A stretch of DNA of 64,000 nt from Rhizobium freirei PRF 81 (GTDB taxonomy: Bacteria > Pseudomonadota > Alphaproteobacteria > Rhizobiales > Rhizobiaceae), in NCBI RefSeq assembly GCF_000359745.1, contig NZ_AQHN01000089.1, positions 186,001 through 250,000 of the forward strand, read 5' to 3'. Positions 50,582-59,271 of the stretch are shown here, in pieces. Below the pieces are notes generated by a model. It ran no database searches and was not told the DNA's origin. It was given only the letters and a program-made list of their open reading frames with translations. Position 1 is the first letter of the stretch; each line of letters opens with the position of its first letter. Position numbers and translations under genes: made by a program.

Positions 50582-51019
50582 ATGGCTCGCATTGACCAGA
50601 GCGAGGATTGGCGGGACCGCCACGCGCCCTCAATCAGCACATTCGAATCTCTGGCCATGGAGGCTTACAGCCACCTGCCGGACGAATTCCGCTCGCTCAC
50701 CGGTAACCTCATCATCCTCATCGAGGATTTTCCCGATGACGAGGTGTTCGAGGATATGGCGCTGGAGACCCCCTTCGACCTGCTCGGCCTCTTCGAAGGC
50801 CGCGGCATCTCGGAGCGTTTCACCGCCCAGACCGGGGATATGCCGAACAAGATCCGCCTCTACCGCCGGCCGATCATCGATTATTGGGCTGAGAACGAGG
50901 AAACCCTCGGCGATATCATTACCCATGTCCTTATCCACGAGATCGGTCACCATTTTGGCCTGAGCGACGAGGACATTGAGCGCATCGAGGCGAGCGCCGA
51001 AGAAGCGACGGATCGGTGA
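50582..51019 (+). CDS. Metallopeptidase family protein (DUF1025/zincin-like)
   Basis: 145 residues from ATG 50582 with AAGGAAGG upstream. HVLIHEIGHHFGLSDED carries an HExxH zinc motif (His119, Glu120, His123), with a further acidic residue at 130. The small single-domain layout (FESLAMEAYSHLPDEFRSLT, DLLGLFEGRGI, PNKIRLYRRPII) fits the acidic metallopeptidases near SOS or stress genes. Activity has not been shown for most members. It is divergent from imuA but has no LexA box of its own that I can see besides the shared region. Confidence 0.85.
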   Translation: MARIDQSEDWRDRHAPSISTFESLAMEAYSHLPDEFRSLTGNLIILIEDFPDDEVFEDMALETPFDLLGLFEGRGISERFTAQTGDMPNKIRLYRRPIIDYWAENEETLGDIITHVLIHEIGHHFGLSDEDIERIEASAEEATDR

Positions 51020-51025
51020 TATCAG

Positions 51026-51048
51026 CCCTGACCGCAAGACGGTCAGGG
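51026..51048 (+). terminator. Hairpin after metallopeptidase gene
   Basis: CCCTGACCG (51026-51034), loop CAAGA, CGGTCAGGG (51040-51048). A perfect nine-base-pair stem seven bases after the stop. No strong T-run. Confidence 0.5.
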
Positions 51049-51086
51049 AAAGGCATCAGACCTTCGATAAGGCAACTACTTCCGGC

Positions 51087-51293
51087 TTATTGTTCGGAAA
51101 GCTTCATATCAGGATCGTAGTCCTTACCAGCCACTTCCTTGACGACGGCCTGGCCGCATTCCATGCGGCCGCTCGCAGAATTGAAGCCATAGGTCGGCGA
51201 GCCGTATAGTTCCCAGCCCTTGTTCAGCGCTGCGCTCACCTTGTGGCAGAAGGAAGCATCGTCGGGGCCGGTGAGGAAGCGGTAGAGTTTCAT
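51087..51293 (-). CDS. DUF1737 family small protein
   Basis: 68 residues: MKLYRFLTGPDDASFCHKVS and NKGWELYGSPTYGFNSASG are the DUF1737 pattern, small proteins with a conserved GWEL/YGSP core, of unknown role. It is the second gene after the CitE-like lyase gene on the same strand (24 bases apart), so co-transcription is likely. Confidence 0.8.
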   Translation of the reverse strand: MKLYRFLTGPDDASFCHKVSAALNKGWELYGSPTYGFNSASGRMECGQAVVKEVAGKDYDPDMKLSEQ

Positions 51294-51317
51294 CAGAACA
51301 TCTTTCTTGTTTTTCAG

Positions 51318-52247
51318 TCAGACGTCGGTGCGAGGCGTTGCAGCCGCATCAAAACGCTGCTCGATCAGGCGAGCTTTATGGACGAGTCTCTCCGCCTGGA
51401 CAAGGTGCAGCCGCTCCACCATTCTCCCGCCGAGGTTCACGACATTGAGAGTGGCAGCATCCGGCTCGGCGAAGGCTGATATGATGGCTTTCGCCTCGGC
51501 AATGGCAGCTTCATCCGGGCCGAAGTGCCGGTTGGCAGTCTCGATCTGGCCCGGATGGATCAGCATCTTGCCGGAAAAGCCCATGGCGACGCCCTGGCCG
51601 CATTCGGCCTCGAATTCCCCGGCATTCTTGAAGTCGTTGAAGACGCTGTCGATGGCTTCGAGCCCATAGGCGCTGACGGCCAGTATCACCTGCATCAGCC
51701 ACGGCACGACATAGGTGCGACCCGGCTGCGGCAGAACGCCCGTTTCCTTTCTGAGGTCGTTGAGGCCGACGACGAAACAATCGAGCCGGCTGCCCGCCGT
51801 GCGCCCCGCCTCGGCAATCGCGGCCGCATTCAAGATGCCGCGCGGCGTCTCGATCATCGCCCAGATGCGTAAGTCTTCCGGCGCGTCGGCTTCCGCGAGC
51901 CTGTCGCTGACACTGGTTACGTCCTGCGGCTCGTCCACCTTCGGCAGCAGCACCGCATCCGGCTGCAGTTCCACGACCAGCGCCAGGTCGTCGGCACCGA
52001 AATTGGAGGAAAGTGCATTGATGCGGATGATCCGCTCCTTGGTCGGCAGCGGCGATGCAGCGAAAAAGGCCCGCAAGTTCTCGCGTGCCTCAGCCTTCTT
52101 CTCCGGCGAAACGGAATCCTCGAGATCGAAGATCACGGCGTCGCAATCGAGGCTCGAAAGCTTTTCCAGTGCGCGGCGGTTGATGGCAGGAACGCTCAAG
52201 ACCGAACGACGCAGGCGGGCGGGGCGGGAAGGGGAAATTTCGCTCAT
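51318..52247 (-). CDS. CitE-like CoA ester lyase (HpcH/HpaI family)
   Basis: 309 residues. RRSVLSVPAINRRALEKLSS, DAVIFDLEDSVSPEKKAEAR (Mg2+-binding Glu/Asp), RIIRINALSSNFGADDL, PDAVLLPKVDEPQDV, WAMIETPRGILNAAAIA and GFSGKMLIHPGQIE define the CitE/malyl-CoA lyase barrel. Stand-alone CitE-like enzymes cleave (3S)-malyl-CoA, citramalyl-CoA or similar. No other citrate lyase subunit is nearby, so it is not a citrate lyase complex. The exact substrate is open. Confidence 0.88.
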   Translation of the reverse strand: MSEISPSRPARLRRSVLSVPAINRRALEKLSSLDCDAVIFDLEDSVSPEKKAEARENLRAFFAASPLPTKERIIRINALSSNFGADDLALVVELQPDAVLLPKVDEPQDVTSVSDRLAEADAPEDLRIWAMIETPRGILNAAAIAEAGRTAGSRLDCFVVGLNDLRKETGVLPQPGRTYVVPWLMQVILAVSAYGLEAIDSVFNDFKNAGEFEAECGQGVAMGFSGKMLIHPGQIETANRHFGPDEAAIAEAKAIISAFAEPDAATLNVVNLGGRMVERLHLVQAERLVHKARLIEQRFDAAATPRTDV

Positions 52248-52358
52248 TATGCCGTTTTGCCGCGCTTTTAATCGGCAGGCAAGTCAACAAAAAGCCATGC
52301 TCCTCTTGCAGATGAAAAAGAAGAGGACCACATTGCTGGGAGTAGAGAGGTCTCGACC

Positions 52359-52595
52359 ATGCAGAATATCCGTTCCCTGTTCATCGCGCTTGCCGGTGTC
52401 ACCGTGTTTGCAGCCATGGCGCTGTTTACCGTTTCGCTCACGCTTGCCGTCGGCGGTATCCTGACCGTGCTCATGGTAGCCCGTGCGATTTCGCTGCGCA
52501 TGAAGCCGGCACCGGTGCGCGCCAAGGCGAAGACGAACAGCCAGCGCGAAATGCGCATCTGGAACGACGGTCGCGGCACGATCATCGATCTCTGA
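52359..52595 (+). CDS. Small membrane protein
   Basis: 78 residues. One long or two short hydrophobic segments (about 5-42), followed by a basic part (RMKPAPVRAKAKTNSQRE) and the end MRIWNDGRGTIIDL. The start ATG 52359 is preceded by GGGAGTAGAGAGG. I recognise no named family, though such proteins with an IWNDGRGTIIDL-like tail recur in Rhizobiaceae. Single gene. Confidence 0.65.
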   Translation: MQNIRSLFIALAGVTVFAAMALFTVSLTLAVGGILTVLMVARAISLRMKPAPVRAKAKTNSQREMRIWNDGRGTIIDL

Positions 52596-52790
52596 GGTCG
52601 AAGACAGGGTAGGGGCGGCCTGCTATGCCGGCTGCCAAGCCCGTTTGTTCGATTAAGGCCCTGTCCTGACGGGCAGGCGCGACCAAAGCGCCATGTTTTA
52701 GAGCACATCCAAGATTCTCCTTCATTTCGGGCCGGATTTGCTCTATTGGCAGGATAATTCGTGCTTAGACGAGAATGAAGGCAGGACCCC

Positions 52791-53399
52791 ATGGACAAGT
52801 TCGTGAAGTTGACCGGTGTCGCGGCACCCCTCCCGGTCGTCAATGTCGATACCGACATGATCATCCCGAAGGATTATCTGAAGACCATCAAGCGCACCGG
52901 CCTCGGCAAGGGGCTCTTCGCTGAAGCCCGCTACAACGAAGATGGTTCGCCGAACGAAGACTTCGTGCTGAACAAGCCGGCCTATCAGAACGCCAAGATC
53001 CTCGTCGCCGGTGACAATTTCGGCTGTGGCTCCTCGCGCGAGCACGCTCCCTGGGCGCTCCTCGACTTCGGCATCCGCTGCGTCATCTCGACGAGCTTCG
53101 CCGACATCTTCTACAACAACTGCTTCAAGAACGGCATCCTGCCGATCAAGGTCAGCCAGGAAGACCTCGACAAGCTGATGGACGACGCCTCGCGCGGCTC
53201 CAACGCCATCCTGACGGTCGATCTGGAAAATCTCGAAATCACCGGCCCGGACGGCGGCTCGCTGAAGTTCGAACTGGACGAGTTCAAGCGCCATTGCCTG
53301 CTGAACGGCCTCGACGATATCGGCCTGACGCTGGAAAAGTCCTCCGCGATCAACGATTTCGAAAAGACGAACGCCGCATCGCGCCCCTGGGCCGCCTGA
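52791..53399 (+). CDS. leuD: 3-Isopropylmalate dehydratase small subunit
   Basis: 202 residues: MDKFVKLTGVAAPLPVVNVDTDMIIPK, GDNFGCGSSREHAPWAL and FADIFYNNCFKNGILPI are diagnostic. With LeuC it isomerises isopropylmalate in leucine synthesis. leuC is not in the window. The preceding ~195 bases contain an AGAGCA...TGCTCT-flanked short repeat-like element near 52699-52734. An intrinsic terminator follows the gene. Confidence 0.97.
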   Translation: MDKFVKLTGVAAPLPVVNVDTDMIIPKDYLKTIKRTGLGKGLFAEARYNEDGSPNEDFVLNKPAYQNAKILVAGDNFGCGSSREHAPWALLDFGIRCVISTSFADIFYNNCFKNGILPIKVSQEDLDKLMDDASRGSNAILTVDLENLEITGPDGGSLKFELDEFKRHCLLNGLDDIGLTLEKSSAINDFEKTNAASRPWAA

Positions 53400-53426
53400 T
53401 CGGTTTATCACTATCTTTTGCGTTTC

Positions 53427-53454
53427 AAAGCCGGGCCTTGCGCCCGGCTTTTTT
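53427..53454 (+). terminator. Intrinsic terminator after leuD
   Basis: AAAGCCGGGC (53427-53436), loop CTTGC, GCCCGGCTTT (53442-53451), followed by TTT. A strong hairpin with T-run 28 bases after the leuD stop. Confidence 0.85.
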
Positions 53455-53639
53455 CATGCCGAGATAAAGGACTCCCTCTCCCCGCAAGCGGGGAGAGGGG
53501 GCTATTCCGCGAAAGCAGCTCGACACCATCTTTCCCGCTCGCTGTAATATGTTCGACAAGAAGGGGGTCCATACAGGCTTGCCGAGGCCTTCAGGCCTCT
53601 CTCCCACCCCTATTCTTCTCCACGCAATGGAGCCTCTCC

Positions 53640-54458
53640 ATGACCTCCCTTCCCATTGTCGGCGCCGCCATGACGCTTGACGACGTCGAAACCCATCGCA
53701 ACTGGCTGCTCGAAAAGCCGCGTGACCTGGAACTGCAGAGCTTCGTCGAAGCCGACGTTCTAAACGGCGACTGGGCTCCGCTTGCCGAGCGCGCCCGCAA
53801 GCTGCTCGACGGCCATCAGGGTCGCCTCGGCATCCATGGCCCGTTCTGGGGCTTCATCATCGCCTCGCAGGATCCCGACATCCGCGCCGTCGTCTCCAGG
53901 CGCCTGCTGCAGGCCCTCGACGTTTGCGCCAATATCGGCGCTACGCAGATGGTCATCCATAGCCCCTATACATCGTGGTCCTACAACAACCTCGACAACA
54001 ACAAGGGCGAGCGCGAGAAAATCATCGAATATACGCATCAGACGCTCAAGGATGCGGTGAAGCGCGCCGAGGACATCGGGCTCACTATGGTCATCGAGAA
54101 CATCGAGGACAAGGATCCCCATATCCGCGTCGGCCTCGCCAACAGCTTCAATTCGCCGGCCGTCGCCGTTTCGATCGACACGGGCCATGCCCATTATGCC
54201 CATGGCTATACGGGCGCGCCGCCGGTCGACTATTACGTCCACGCCGCCGGCAATCGCCTGCAGCATATTCACCTGCAGGATGCGGACGGCTATGCCGACC
54301 GTCACTGGAGCCTCGGCGAAGGCAACATCCACTGGCGCGCCGTCTTTGCCGCCCTTGCCAAGCTCGACAGCAACCCGCGTCTGATCATCGAGATCAAGGA
54401 CAAGTCGAAGATCCCGGCATCGGCCGCCTATCTCGCTTCGCTCGGACTGGCCGAGTAA
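53640..54458 (+). CDS. TIM-barrel sugar isomerase/AP-endonuclease-like protein
   Basis: 272 residues from ATG 53640 with GGAG upstream. Barrel strands carry metal-site residues of the xylose isomerase-like family: LGIHGPFWGF, QMVIHSPYTSW, LTMVIENIEDKDP (Glu), VSIDTGHAHYAHG (Asp, His), LQHIHLQDADG (His) and LIIEIKDK (Glu). Such proteins are sugar epimerases, isomerases or inosose dehydratases. It lies between leuD and leuB but has no clear place in leucine synthesis. Substrate unknown. Confidence 0.8.
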   Translation: MTSLPIVGAAMTLDDVETHRNWLLEKPRDLELQSFVEADVLNGDWAPLAERARKLLDGHQGRLGIHGPFWGFIIASQDPDIRAVVSRRLLQALDVCANIGATQMVIHSPYTSWSYNNLDNNKGEREKIIEYTHQTLKDAVKRAEDIGLTMVIENIEDKDPHIRVGLANSFNSPAVAVSIDTGHAHYAHGYTGAPPVDYYVHAAGNRLQHIHLQDADGYADRHWSLGEGNIHWRAVFAALAKLDSNPRLIIEIKDKSKIPASAAYLASLGLAE

Positions 54459-54635
54459 GCGGACTCACGACCTGCCCTCGTGGTGAGGCGGCTCGCAAGG
54501 CCACCCCAAACCATGAGGGCGGGCAGTGGCCTTCAAAAGCCCGAAAACCGTACCGTTTCGGCCCCATCTTCGCTTGAAAAGCCGCATTTGCAGGTCTAAA
54601 AACCCCGCAACTTTTTCTTTCGCGGAGGCTTTCCC

Positions 54636-55748
54636 ATGACAGTTCGCAATCTTTTCCTCCTGCCGGGCGACGGCATCGGCCCCGAAGCCATGGGCGAAGT
54701 TCGCAAGATCATCGCCTATATGAACGAGGCGAAAAATACCGGTTTCGTCACGGACGAGGGTCTTGTCGGCGGCTGCGCCTATGATGCGCATGGCGCCGCC
54801 ATCTCCGAGGAAGACATGGGCAAGGCGCTTGCCGCCGATGCCGTGCTCTTCGGCGCCGTCGGCGGTCCGAAGTGGGATGCGGTCCCTTATGAAGTGCGCC
54901 CGGAAGCCGGCCTGCTGCGCCTGCGCAAGGATCTCAAGCTGTTCGCCAACCTGCGTCCGGCCATCTGCTACCCGGCGCTGGCATCGGCCTCGTCGCTGAA
55001 GCCCGAGCTGGTCGAAGGCCTCGACATTCTCATCGTGCGCGAGCTCACCGGCGGCGTCTATTTCGGCGAGCCGAAGGAAATCATCGACCTCGGCAACGGC
55101 CAGAAGCGCGGCATCGACACCCAGGTCTACGACACCTATGAGATCGAGCGCATTGCCGGCGTCGCCTTCGAACTGGCGCGCACCCGCAGCAACCGCGTCT
55201 GCTCGATGGAAAAGCGCAATGTCATGAAGTCAGGCGTGCTCTGGAACCAGGTCGTCACCGCGACGCATAAGGAAAAATATGCCGATGTGCAGCTCGAGCA
55301 TATGCTCGCCGATGCCGGCGGCATGCAGCTCGTTCGCCAGCCGAAGCAGTTCGACGTCATCGTCACCGACAACCTGTTCGGCGACATGCTGTCCGACGTT
55401 GCGGCCATGCTCACCGGCTCGCTCGGCATGCTGCCGTCGGCTTCGCTCGGCGCACCCGATGCCAAGACCGGCAAGCGCAAGGCGCTCTACGAACCCGTGC
55501 ACGGTTCGGCCCCCGATATCGCCGGCAAGGGCATCGCCAACCCGATCGCCATGATCGCCTCCTTCGCCATGTGCCTGCGCTACTCCTTCGGCATGGTTTC
55601 CGAGGCCGATGCGCTGGAAAAGGCAATCGCCAACGTTCTCGACAGCGGCATCCGCACAGGCGACATCATGTCACCCGGCAGCCGCCAGGTCGGCACCGCC
55701 GAAATGGGCGATGCCATCCTCGCCGAGTTCAAGGCGCTTTCGGCCTAA
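54636..55748 (+). CDS. leuB: 3-Isopropylmalate dehydrogenase
   Basis: 370 residues. NLFLLPGDGIGPEAMGEVRK, LLRLRKDLKLFANLRPA, ELTGGVYFGEPKEI, VCSMEKRNVMKSGVLW, DVIVTDNLFGDMLSDVAAML and EPVHGSAPDIAGKGIANPIA are all standard. NAD-dependent oxidative decarboxylation in leucine synthesis. TTTCGCGGAGG stands upstream of ATG. A parS-like palindrome lies 24 bases after its stop. Confidence 0.97.
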   Translation: MTVRNLFLLPGDGIGPEAMGEVRKIIAYMNEAKNTGFVTDEGLVGGCAYDAHGAAISEEDMGKALAADAVLFGAVGGPKWDAVPYEVRPEAGLLRLRKDLKLFANLRPAICYPALASASSLKPELVEGLDILIVRELTGGVYFGEPKEIIDLGNGQKRGIDTQVYDTYEIERIAGVAFELARTRSNRVCSMEKRNVMKSGVLWNQVVTATHKEKYADVQLEHMLADAGGMQLVRQPKQFDVIVTDNLFGDMLSDVAAMLTGSLGMLPSASLGAPDAKTGKRKALYEPVHGSAPDIAGKGIANPIAMIASFAMCLRYSFGMVSEADALEKAIANVLDSGIRTGDIMSPGSRQVGTAEMGDAILAEFKALSA

Positions 55749-55771
55749 TCTTCGGCATAAATTGCCTGCTA

Positions 55772-55787
55772 TATTTCACGTGAAACA
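55772..55787. promoter_or_regulatory. parS-like site (ParB-binding palindrome)
   Basis: TATTTCACGTGAAACA differs at one position of sixteen from the bacterial parS consensus TGTTTCACGTGAAACA. It lies in the intergenic space after leuB. Chromosomal parS sites usually cluster near the replication origin, so the window may be origin-proximal. Binding is not shown here. Confidence 0.65.
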
Positions 55788-55952
55788 TGAAGTCCCGTCC
55801 TTCGCCGAAGAGCGGGGCTTTTTGCTGCGGCAGGTCAGGCTTGCCTGCGCCGTAATCGATCATCTGCCCCGGTGTCACAATTCTTTAGAAGAGTCGTAAC
55901 AAGTCGCTGCTAAGCGTCGTTGCTGATTGGACATAAATATCAGGCGGTGGGT

Positions 55953-56696
55953 ATGCAGGAGATCTTGGCGTCTCTCGATCGGCGTTGGCGGCGAAGCGAC
56001 GCAGCGCTTGCGCCATGCCATTGGAAGACCTGCCTGTTTATGACAGCCAATATTGTGCTGCTCTCTGCGCTCCTGTTCGATTGGCCGGTCGGCGCTGCCC
56101 TGAAGAACCTCTCGCCCTCCATCCGCTTTTTCGGTGGAATGCTGACCGATTTCGGCGATTCCGGCTGGATCATCATCGTCAGCGCCTTCCTGTTCTTCGA
56201 AGGCTGGGCTGGCAGCCGCCTGCTGCGCTCGCCGCGCTGTCGCTACCAGGCAATCCGCATCTGCCAGATCGGCGGTTACCTGCTGACGACGATCGTGCTG
56301 TCCGGCCTTCTCGCCAATATACTCAAGCGCGCCATCGGCCGCGCCCGCCCGACGCATTTTGCCGATTGGGGACCCTTCGGCTTCTTGCCCTTCAACGGCC
56401 GCGCCAGCTTCGAAAGCTTCCCGTCGGGCCATGCCACCACAATCGGCGCCCTTTTCGTGGCGCTTGCCCTTATCTTCCCGCGCTATCGCTACATTTTCGT
56501 CGCCTGCGCCCTGTGGCTGGCGATCACGCGCGTCATGGTCGGTGCCCATTATCCGAGCGACGTCATGGCCGGCCTTGCCCTCGGCGGCTGGTTCTCCTTC
56601 ATGACGGCGATCGTCTATTCCCGTTACGGCCTGCTCTTTCGCATCGACCCCGCCGGCCGGCCTGTCACGAAATGGCGGCTGCCGAAGAGCAGATGA
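55953..56696 (+). CDS. PAP2 family phosphatase (lipid phosphatase type)
   Basis: About 247 residues (ATG 55953; an in-frame TTG at 55920 is possible). Five to six membrane helices and the three PAP2 motifs KRAIGRARP, PSGHATT and RVMVGAHYPSDVMAG, with the catalytic His and Arg in place. Members dephosphorylate undecaprenyl diphosphate, phosphatidic acid, PGP or lipid A in the inner membrane. No neighbouring gene narrows the substrate. Confidence 0.88.
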   Translation: MQEILASLDRRWRRSDAALAPCHWKTCLFMTANIVLLSALLFDWPVGAALKNLSPSIRFFGGMLTDFGDSGWIIIVSAFLFFEGWAGSRLLRSPRCRYQAIRICQIGGYLLTTIVLSGLLANILKRAIGRARPTHFADWGPFGFLPFNGRASFESFPSGHATTIGALFVALALIFPRYRYIFVACALWLAITRVMVGAHYPSDVMAGLALGGWFSFMTAIVYSRYGLLFRIDPAGRPVTKWRLPKSR

Positions 56697-56878
56697 CGCT
56701 CTGATTAGACCATGTACCGCCAAGTCGCCGCGTGAGGTGAGAGAATACTCGTACTCGTCGGCCCTTGAGCGCCACAATGCATGGCCAAACCGCGAAGGTT
56801 GCCAAGGCCGTTCCGCATTCATATATCTGGCGGAGGGATGATCGCAAAAGCGGTCAACCCGATTTCGTTTCCACTGCG

Positions 56879-57178
56879 ATGAAAATCATGGATGCCGGGC
56901 CGATACGTTTGAGCGAAAGGCAGATGGGATTGATCTCCCGGGCGCTTGCCGAGCCGCGACGCGTGCAGATCTTGAAGGAGATCGGTGCACGGCCCGAACC
57001 CATGCCCTGCAGCACCCTGAACGAATGTCACACCGTCAGCGCCGCGACGATGTCCCATCATATCAAGGAGCTCGAAAACGCCGGGCTCATCGAGATCCAG
57101 CGCGAAGGCAAGTTCGCAAACCTCGTGCTGCGCCGCGATACGCTGAACGCCTATATGGCGGAGCTTTCCAAGATCTGA
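56879..57178 (+). CDS. ArsR family winged-helix regulator
   Basis: About 99 residues from ATG 56879 (MKIMDAGP; ATG 56888 also possible). ALAEPRRVQILKEIG, the recognition helix VSAATMSHHIKELENAGLIE and REGKFANLVLRRD show a small ArsR/SmtB-type regulator. The metal-binding CVCD motif of SmtB is absent. Cysteines in MPCSTLNECH could act as a redox or metal sensor, or not at all. It lies upstream of an SDR gene with a dyad in between, so it probably represses it. Confidence 0.82.
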   Translation: MKIMDAGPIRLSERQMGLISRALAEPRRVQILKEIGARPEPMPCSTLNECHTVSAATMSHHIKELENAGLIEIQREGKFANLVLRRDTLNAYMAELSKI

Positions 57179-57226
57179 CGTTTCCATCCATGCCATCAGC
57201 ATTTATCGCTGCTGCTCTTGTATCAA

Positions 57227-57242
57227 TTAGATGATTATCTAA
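57227..57242. promoter_or_regulatory. Dyad between the arsR-like and SDR genes
   Basis: TTAGAT (57227-57232), GATT, ATCTAA (57237-57242), a perfect inverted repeat within an AT-rich stretch ~95 bases before the SDR start. This is a typical operator size for an ArsR-type dimer. It is likely the site for the regulator just upstream. Confidence 0.6.
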
Positions 57243-57337
57243 ATATCAAACTGACGATGCGGAGCGGTTTTCGGGTCGCATGCGCCAAATGGTTCGATGA
57301 TTATGAAACCGTCTAACAATTTTTGAAGGAAAGTGAC

Positions 57338-58087
57338 ATGAGCAAGCTGATAGGCAAGGTCGCAATCGTGACCGGAGCATCCAAGGGCATCGGCGCCGGC
57401 ATCGCCAAGGCAATGGGCGAGGCGGGTGCTGCCGTCGTCGTCAACTACGCGTCGAGCCGCGAAGGCGCCGATAAAGTGGTTGCCGAAATTACCGCCAAGG
57501 GCGGCAAGGCGCTCGCCGTCCACGGCGACGTTTCCAAATCCGAAGACGTCAAGCGGCTCTTTGGCGAAACCAAGCAGGCCTTCGGCCGCGTCGATATCCT
57601 CGTCAACAATGCCGGCGTCTACCAATTCGCGCCGATAGAGGAGTTCACCGAGGAAGAATTCCATCGTGAATTCAATATCAACGTGCTGGGCACGCTGCTG
57701 ACCACGCGGGAAGCCGTCAAATATTTCGGCCCGGAAGGCGGCAATATCATCAACATCGGCTCCAACGCCGTCAGCATGAACCTGCCGACCGCGTCCGTTT
57801 ACACCGCGACCAAGGCCGCCGTGAGTTCGATCACCCAGGTCCTCGCCAAGGAGCTCGGCCCACGGAATATCCGGGTCAATAATCTCGCACCGGGCGGTGT
57901 CGAGACGGAAGGCGTCGTTGCTGCCGGCGTTATCGGCAGCGACTTTGAAAAGCATCTCGTCTCGCAGACGCCGCTCGGCCGCCTGGGTCAGCCGACCGAT
58001 ATCGCCCCGGTGGCCGTCTTCCTGGCTTCGCAGGACGCCGCCTGGGTGACCGGCGAAACCATCTATGTCGGCGGTGGCCTGAAGTAA
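57338..58087 (+). CDS. Short-chain dehydrogenase/reductase (FabG-like)
   Basis: 249 residues from ATG 57338 with GAAGGAAAG upstream. GKVAIVTGASKGIGAGIA (TGxxxGxG cofactor motif), DILVNNAGVYQF, the catalytic SMNLPTASVYTATKAAV (Ser, Tyr and Lys) and NNLAPGGVETEG are typical of classical SDRs. NADP(H) preference is likely from VVNYASSREGADK after the second strand. The ArsR-type control suggests a stress or detoxification role rather than fatty acid synthesis. Confidence 0.88.
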   Translation: MSKLIGKVAIVTGASKGIGAGIAKAMGEAGAAVVVNYASSREGADKVVAEITAKGGKALAVHGDVSKSEDVKRLFGETKQAFGRVDILVNNAGVYQFAPIEEFTEEEFHREFNINVLGTLLTTREAVKYFGPEGGNIINIGSNAVSMNLPTASVYTATKAAVSSITQVLAKELGPRNIRVNNLAPGGVETEGVVAAGVIGSDFEKHLVSQTPLGRLGQPTDIAPVAVFLASQDAAWVTGETIYVGGGLK

Positions 58088-58099
58088 CTCATCATTGGC

Positions 58100-58129
58100 G
58101 ACACCGTCCTCCGACGAGAGGGCGGTGTC
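58100..58129 (+). terminator. Hairpin after the SDR gene
   Basis: GACACCG (58100-58106) and CGGTGTC (58123-58129) pair, and inner CC/GG steps extend the stem. It lies 13 bases after the stop. No T-run follows, so termination may be weak. The remaining ~255 bases to dps show no gene. Confidence 0.45.
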
Positions 58130-58385
58130 CCTTGGTGCCATGACCGCGCGCTGCGCCAACGCCTTCGCAGACGATTGCCAAACCACCTCATTTTCCTATT
58201 TAGTGGAGCTGTTCGGGTTTCCCGCATGACAGTGCAGTCGATCATGCCGCGAAGTGAACTTTCGACCGCGAGATTTCAAAACAGACCCAGTCTTCAATGC
58301 GATCCCACGCCGCAGCGAATGTCATCGAACTCCCTTAATATCCGCCGGCGATCGCTGTCGTGAACAACAAACGGAGGACGCCTTC

Positions 58386-58895
58386 ATGAATACCGCCAAT
58401 ACCAAATCGAAATTGGGCACTCGCACCAATCTCAGCGAGGAAGCGACCCGCGATATTTCCGCAGCTCTGAGCGCGTTGCTGGCCGATGTCTTTGCCCTCT
58501 ATCTGAAGACCAAGAATTTTCACTGGCACATGAGCGGACCGCATTTCCGCGACTATCACCTGCTTCTGGACGAACACGGCGATCAGATTTTCGCGATGAC
58601 CGATCCCATGGCCGAGCGCGCCCGCAAAATCGGCGGAAACACGTTGCGCTCGATCGGCCAGATCGCCAAGCTGCAGCGCATCCCGGACAATGACGCCGAA
58701 TATGTCGACCCGCAGGACATGCTCGCCGAACTGGCGGATGACAATCTCAAGCTTTCTGCCGAAATGCGCGCTGTTCACGACGTCTGCGACGAATATGGCG
58801 ACGTCGCCACCGCCAGCCTCCTCGAAAACTGGCTGGACGAAACCGAACGCCGCACCTGGTTCCTGTTCGAAATCACGCGCAAGTCCAACCGCTGA
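58386..58895 (+). CDS. dps: Dps-family DNA-protecting ferritin-like protein
   Basis: 169 residues from ATG 58386 with CGGAGGACGCC upstream. KNFHWHMSGPHFRDYHLLLD and DEHGDQIFAMTDPMAERARK carry the Dps intersubunit ferroxidase residues (His, His, Asp, Glu). The basic N-terminus (NTKSKLGTRTN) fits DNA binding. It oxidises iron with peroxide and shields DNA in starvation or oxidative stress. A hairpin follows the gene. Confidence 0.92.
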   Translation: MNTANTKSKLGTRTNLSEEATRDISAALSALLADVFALYLKTKNFHWHMSGPHFRDYHLLLDEHGDQIFAMTDPMAERARKIGGNTLRSIGQIAKLQRIPDNDAEYVDPQDMLAELADDNLKLSAEMRAVHDVCDEYGDVATASLLENWLDETERRTWFLFEITRKSNR

Positions 58896-58953
58896 CACTC
58901 GAAACGGCAGGCCTTCGAACACGATAGGTTGAAGGCGCGTTTCAACGCCCCCG

Positions 58954-58989
58954 ATTTCCTCGCTCCTGCAGCGATGCCAGCGAGGAAAT
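58954..58989 (+). terminator. Hairpin after dps
   Basis: ATTTCCTCGCT (58954-58964) and AGCGAGGAAAT (58979-58989) form a perfect 11-base-pair stem with a 14-base loop, about 60 bases after dps. Possible terminator. Confidence 0.5.
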
Positions 58990-59043
58990 CCTTGACTCCT
59001 GTGGAAAACCTCTTAGAACCGGCGACGGAAAAGGAAGACTTCC

Positions 59044-59160
59044 ATGGTTCGCTTCGAACAGATCGATAGCCCCAATCACCCGGCGGAATATGCCGGGCTG
59101 GATGTCTATTTTCCGGTTTCTTCCAAAACCATGGCCAAAACGACGACGAAAACCGTCTGA
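59044..59160 (+). CDS. Small hypothetical ORF upstream of asd (38 aa)
   Basis: ATG 59044 follows AAAAGGAAGACTTCC, a good ribosome-binding sequence, and encodes 38 residues (MVRFEQIDSPNHPAEY ... SSKTMAKTTTKTV). It recalls no family I can name. It might be a real small protein, a leader peptide for asd, or a remnant. The rest of the 58896-59271 gap has only the dps hairpin. Confidence 0.3.
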   Translation: MVRFEQIDSPNHPAEYAGLDVYFPVSSKTMAKTTTKTV

Positions 59161-59271
59161 CGTCTCTGGCCTGCCGCTCTCTCCCCGGCTCGGCTGGGGA
59201 CAGGAACCGGTCGTGATGGCTGCGGTTCCCCCCTTCGCCCAAGAGGAGAGAAGAGAAAGAGAGCTTGAGAA

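Noticed and set aside
55875..56822. 315-codon minus-strand frame over the PAP2 gene
   Set aside because: The plus strand carries all three PAP2 motifs; the reverse frame has none.
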